Assembly (NCBI RefSeq): GCF_000717185.1
Contig: NZ_JNYE01000108.1
Span: 1 to 26,198 of the forward strand
Direction: 5' to 3'
DNA: 26,198 bases
Source: Kitasatospora phosalacinea
Lineage (GTDB): Bacteria; Actinomycetota; Actinomycetes; Streptomycetales; Streptomycetaceae
Shown here: positions 23,458-26,198 of the stretch, piece by piece
Position numbering within the stretch: the first letter of the stretch is position 1
Layout: every line of letters starts with the position of its first letter
Translations under genes and position numbers: made by a program
The notes under the pieces: model-generated
What the model was told of the DNA's origin: nothing
The model's database searches: none
What the model saw: the letters and a program-made list of their open reading frames with translations, nothing else

Positions 23458-24339
23458 ATGGACGCTGTGGACGCTGTGGACGCTGTGGACGCTGTGGACG
23501 CTGTGGACGCTGCGGGTGTGGTGGGTGCGGTGCGTGCGGTAGGCGCTGAGGGCGCCGTGGACGGCGGGGACCCCCCGGCCGCCGTACTGCCCGCCCGGCG
23601 CGCCGCGCTGCTCGCCGACGCCCAGCCGTACTGCCTGGAGCACGCCCTCGCACTGGCCGGTCCCGACGCACTGCGCCTGCACGGCCTGGCCGTCCCCGCC
23701 CGCGGCACCGACCTGCTGCTGGTCACCGCCGGGGGCCCGCCGCTCGCCGAACTCGCCACCGGACTCGCCGAAACCCTGCGCGCCGCCGGGCACCGCGTCG
23801 AGGAACCGCCCGGCACCGCCCGCCGCCACCCACTCGCCGTCAGCACCGGCGAGCCGTCCCTCGACAGCCTCGCCGGTGAGCCCCCGCTCGGCATCGAACT
23901 GCGCCGCGAGCCGCTGCGCCACCCGCCGACCCTCCCCGCAGGTGCCCCCGTCCCCGTCGCCGTCGCCGCGTTGGACGACACCGCCGCACTCGCCGTCCTC
24001 ACCCTCTGCGAACGCGCCCTGCCCGCCGACCTGCACGCGTTGCACGCCCTCACCGGCCGGCGGCGCGAAGGCGAGCTCCTCGCCCTGGCGAGCGCGTTCG
24101 ACGAGGACTTCAGCCCCCGCACGCTCGCCGACCGGCTGGAGAGCGCCGCCGCCCTACTCGCCGCCGACGCCGCTGAGACCACCGAAGCCGCCGAGGCCGC
24201 CGAGGCCGCCGACGGCATGCTCGGCACCGTGAAGTGGGCCGAGGGCTGGGCCCAGGACCTGCGCCTCGACCTGCTGGAGACCACCGAACTCGCCGACGGC
24301 CTGCACGACCCCTACCTGGACCGCTCCGACGACCTGTAA
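23458..24339 (+). CDS. Uncharacterised protein with N-terminal Asp-Ala-Val repeats
   Basis: 293 aa, soluble. It opens with five Asp-Ala-Val units from a 9-bp DNA repeat, then a Gly/Val/Ala linker. Probable folded parts begin near PARRAALLADAQPYCLEHALA and LHGLAVPARGTDLLLVTAGG. Later segments include ALTGRRREGELLALASAFDE and an Ala/Glu repeat (EAAEAAEAA), then the acidic C-terminus LRLDLLETTELADGLHDPYL. I recognise no family or catalytic motif. ATG 23458 has only a weak GACGGACGGGAC stretch upstream, and each repeat also contains an in-frame GTG, so the true start could fall within or after the repeat. The continuous frame and GC3-rich codon use support a real gene. It precedes mmsA, which has its own promoter. 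Confidence 0.65.
   Translation: MDAVDAVDAVDAVDAVDAAGVVGAVRAVGAEGAVDGGDPPAAVLPARRAALLADAQPYCLEHALALAGPDALRLHGLAVPARGTDLLLVTAGGPPLAELATGLAETLRAAGHRVEEPPGTARRHPLAVSTGEPSLDSLAGEPPLGIELRREPLRHPPTLPAGAPVPVAVAALDDTAALAVLTLCERALPADLHALHALTGRRREGELLALASAFDEDFSPRTLADRLESAAALLAADAAETTEAAEAAEAADGMLGTVKWAEGWAQDLRLDLLETTELADGLHDPYLDRSDDL
23461..23514 (+). repeat. Six tandem 9-bp units (GACGCTGTG) in the start of a coding frame
   Basis: Five perfect units and one ending GCG, directly after the ATG. The unit is a multiple of three and encodes Asp-Ala-Val, so slippage changes protein length without a frameshift. The minus strand reads GCGTCCACA five times, one base off the degenerate Streptomyces DnaA-box consensus. 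Confidence 0.9.
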
Positions 24340-24371
24340 GGGTGAATCACGCTTCCCCGTCAGGGTGCTCG

Positions 24372-24400
24372 TTGAGCGGGCCCGCCGTCCCGCGCAGACT
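24372..24400 (+). promoter_or_regulatory. Candidate mmsA promoter TTGAGC-N17-CAGACT
   Basis: A -35 TTGAGC (24372-24377) and -10 CAGACT (24395-24400) with ideal 17-bp spacing give a predicted start near 24407 and a 39-nt leader. The inverted repeat GCTCGTT/AACGAGC brackets this promoter, and GGACATC occurs twice just downstream (24414-24431); either could bind a regulator. Confidence 0.5.
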
Positions 24401-24445
24401 GGAGAACGAGCGCGGGACATCCGTGGACATCGGAGGCAGAGACCC

Positions 24446-25972
24446 TTGAGCAGCAAGCACATCACCCACTGGATCGGCGGCCAGTACGCCGCCACCGCCG
24501 GAACCGCGCCCCGCCGCGGCGACATCCACGACCCGGCCACCGGCCAGGTCACCGGCCAGGTGGACTTCGCCGAGATCGCCGAGGTCGACCAGGCGGTCGC
24601 CGCTGCCGCCCAGGCGTTCACCAGCTGGCGCAAGGCCTCTATCGCCAAGCGCACGCAGGTGCTGTTCAACTTCCGCGAGCTGTTCAACGCCCGCAAGGAC
24701 GAACTCGCCGCGATCATCGTCTCCGAGCACGGCAAGGTGCACTCCGACGCCCTCGGCGAGCTCGCCCGCGGCCAGGAGGTCGTCGAGTACGCCTGCGGCA
24801 TCCCGCAGCTGATCAAGGGCGGCTTCACCGAGCAGGCGTCCACCGGCGTCGACGTCTACTCGATCCGCCAGCCGCTCGGCCCGGTCGCCATCATCTCGCC
24901 GTTCAACTTCCCGGCCATGGTGCCGATGTGGTTCTTCCCGATCGCGATCGCGGCCGGCAACACGGTCGTCCTCAAGCCGTCCGAGAAGGACCCGTCCGCC
25001 GCCAACTTCATCGCCGAGCTGTGGAAGGAGGCCGGTCTCCCCGACGGCGTCTTCAACGTCGTCCACGGTGACAAGGTCGCCGTGGACCGCCTGCTGGAGC
25101 ACCCCGACGTCAAGTCGGTCTCCTTCGTCGGCTCCACCCCCATCGCCCGCTACGTGTACGAGAACGGCACCCGCTACGGCAAGCGCGTGCAGGCCCTCGG
25201 CGGCGCCAAGAACCACATGCTGGTCCTCCCCGACGCCGACCTCGACCTCGCCGCCGACGCCGCCATCAACGCCGGCTTCGGCGCGGCCGGCGAGCGCTGC
25301 ATGGCCGTCTCCGTCCTGGTCGCCGTCGACCCGATCGGCGACGAGCTGGTCGCCAAGATCAAGGAGCGGATGGCCACCCTCAAGGTCGGCCCCGGCTGCA
25401 ACGGCGACTCCGAGATGGGCCCGCTGGTCACCGGCCAGCACCGCGACAAGGTCACCTCCTACGTCGAGTCCGGCGTGGCCGACGGCGCCGAGCTCGCCGT
25501 CGACGGTCGCAAGCACGCCATCGCTGCCGAGGACGCCACCGGCGCCCCCACCACCGACGGCTTCTGGCTCGGCCCGACCCTGTTCGACCACGTCAAGCCG
25601 GGCATGTCCGTCTACAACGACGAGATCTTCGGCCCGATCCTGTCGATCGTCCGGGTCCCCTCCTACGACGAGGGCCTGGAACTCATCAACGCCAACCCCT
25701 ACGGCAACGGCACCGCCATCTTCACCAACGACGGCGGCGCGGCCCGGCGCTTCCAGAACGAGGTCGAGGTCGGCATGGTCGGCATCAACGTGCCGATCCC
25801 CGTCCCGGTCGCCTACTACTCCTTCGGCGGCTGGAAGGCCTCGCTCTTCGGCGACACCCACGCCTACGGCCCCGACGGCGTCCAGTTCTTCACCCGCGGC
25901 AAGGCCGTCACCCAGCGCTGGCTCGACCCCTCGCACGGCGGCATCAACCTGGGCTTCCCCACCAACAGCTGA
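24446..25972 (+). CDS. mmsA: CoA-acylating methylmalonate/malonate-semialdehyde dehydrogenase
   Basis: 508 aa; converts methylmalonate semialdehyde to propionyl-CoA, or malonate semialdehyde to acetyl-CoA, with NAD+ and CoA and loss of CO2. It serves valine, thymine, inositol or beta-alanine breakdown. The nucleophile is Cys285 in GAAGERCMAVSVLV and the oxyanion Asn154 is in ISPFNFPAMVPMWFFPIAIA. The general-base Glu of ordinary aldehyde dehydrogenases is replaced (LGGAKNHMLVLPDAD has Asn), as expected for the CoA-dependent branch. The C-terminal half has NDEIFGPILSIVRV and YGNGTAIFTNDGGAARRFQN. It begins with TTG 24446, supported by GGAGG nine bases upstream and the conserved start (SSKHITHWIGG). 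Last gene of the locus, closed by a strong terminator. Confidence 0.95.
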   Translation: MSSKHITHWIGGQYAATAGTAPRRGDIHDPATGQVTGQVDFAEIAEVDQAVAAAAQAFTSWRKASIAKRTQVLFNFRELFNARKDELAAIIVSEHGKVHSDALGELARGQEVVEYACGIPQLIKGGFTEQASTGVDVYSIRQPLGPVAIISPFNFPAMVPMWFFPIAIAAGNTVVLKPSEKDPSAANFIAELWKEAGLPDGVFNVVHGDKVAVDRLLEHPDVKSVSFVGSTPIARYVYENGTRYGKRVQALGGAKNHMLVLPDADLDLAADAAINAGFGAAGERCMAVSVLVAVDPIGDELVAKIKERMATLKVGPGCNGDSEMGPLVTGQHRDKVTSYVESGVADGAELAVDGRKHAIAAEDATGAPTTDGFWLGPTLFDHVKPGMSVYNDEIFGPILSIVRVPSYDEGLELINANPYGNGTAIFTNDGGAARRFQNEVEVGMVGINVPIPVPVAYYSFGGWKASLFGDTHAYGPDGVQFFTRGKAVTQRWLDPSHGGINLGFPTNS

Positions 25973-25995
25973 ACAGCCCACCGCACCACGACCCA

Positions 25996-26031
25996 CCGGA
26001 AGGCCGGCCCCCACAGGGGCCGGCCTTCCGG
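25996..26031 (+). terminator. Terminator after mmsA, 16-bp perfect stem
   Basis: CCGGAAGGCCGGCCCC (25996-26011) pairs perfectly with GGGGCCGGCCTTCCGG (26016-26031) around a CACA loop, 23 bases after the mmsA stop. Confidence 0.92.
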
Positions 26032-26067
26032 CCGTTCGGCACTCGGTTCCGCCCCGGCCGGGCCGTG

Positions 26068-26097
26068 TTTGCACCTGGCCCGGATCCGGCGTAGTGT
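26068..26097 (+). promoter_or_regulatory. Candidate promoter TTTGCA-N18-TAGTGT for a gene beyond the right edge
   Basis: -35 TTTGCA (26068-26073) and -10 TAGTGT (26092-26097) with an 18-bp spacer, rightward. All three forward frames meet stops between about 26178 and 26192, so the gene it serves must start at or beyond the window end; the remaining ~100 bases would be its leader. Confidence 0.5.
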
Positions 26098-26198
26098 TCA
26101 CTGGTCGCTCGGCAGGGAGCACCGGACACGCATCTGTGTGGACGGTCCCGGGGTGGCCAATCCCTTGGAAAACCAGCTAGCTGATCCGTGACGGGTCG

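Noticed and set aside
23461..23514. Repeat array considered as CRISPR
   Set aside because: Units are 9 bp with no spacers, in a coding frame, and no cas genes are present.
19178..23671. A minus-strand open frame of about 1497 codons
   Set aside because: It overlaps the pucR-type gene in another frame and runs antisense to the dehydrogenase; composition is Gly/Ala/Arg-rich shadow sequence.
26135..26180. Short frame with three Trp codons (VWTVPGWPIPWKTS) considered as a trp leader peptide
   Set aside because: The Trp codons are not adjacent, there is no clear ribosome binding site or attenuator hairpin, and the sequence ends before any downstream gene can be seen.

Overview
This window is chromosomal DNA from a high-GC actinobacterium, almost certainly a member of the Streptomycetaceae (Streptomyces or Kitasatospora). 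The grounds are third-codon-position GC near saturation, a WhiG-type sporulation sigma factor, and the conserved actinobacterial core order whiG - tetR - M23 - rpsB - tsf - pyrH - frr - cdsA - rlmN. I see no rRNA or tRNA gene, prophage, insertion sequence or CRISPR array. No database search was run, so family names rest on motifs and recognisable sequence.

Left part (1-10.1 kb) is core genome. whiG carries a very long Ser/Gly/Pro-rich N-terminal reading frame that stays open to the window edge. A TetR regulator follows, converging on an M23-like exported protein. rpsB and tsf (ribosomal protein S2 and EF-Ts) come next, with a strongly structured rpsB leader and a hairpin between the two genes. 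Then come pyrH (UMP kinase) behind a structured leader with a 34-codon upstream ORF, frr (ribosome recycling factor) and cdsA (CDP-diacylglycerol synthesis). A small membrane-protein gene lies divergent from rlmN (23S rRNA/tRNA m2A methylase). Perfect hairpins separate the convergent pairs.

Middle part (10.1-17.4 kb): a leftward two-gene ABC exporter whose ATPase has degenerate catalytic motifs. Next is a leftward lrp/asnC - class III aminotransferase operon with an ATGA overlap. Divergent from it are an aminobutyraldehyde-type aldehyde dehydrogenase and a second class III aminotransferase.

Right part: 17.4-19.4 kb holds a three-gene cassette joined by two ATGA overlaps. It encodes an EspC/WXG100-like helical protein, a WXG-containing protein with a hydrophobic segment, and a PH-like-domain protein. 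It looks like a type VII secretion-associated module of unknown function and is the least explained locus here. From 19.4 to 26 kb there is a PucR-type regulator divergent from a second aminobutyraldehyde-type dehydrogenase, two uncharacterised proteins (one opening with an in-frame 9-bp repeat), and mmsA, the CoA-acylating (methyl)malonate-semialdehyde dehydrogenase.

Taken together, 12.2-17.3 kb and 19.4-26 kb look like a locus for catabolism of omega-amino compounds (putrescine, beta-alanine, GABA or similar). Two transaminases would make aldehydes, two dehydrogenases oxidise aminoaldehydes, MmsA converts malonate-type semialdehydes to acyl-CoA, and Lrp and PucR regulators control them. The substrates are inferred, not shown.
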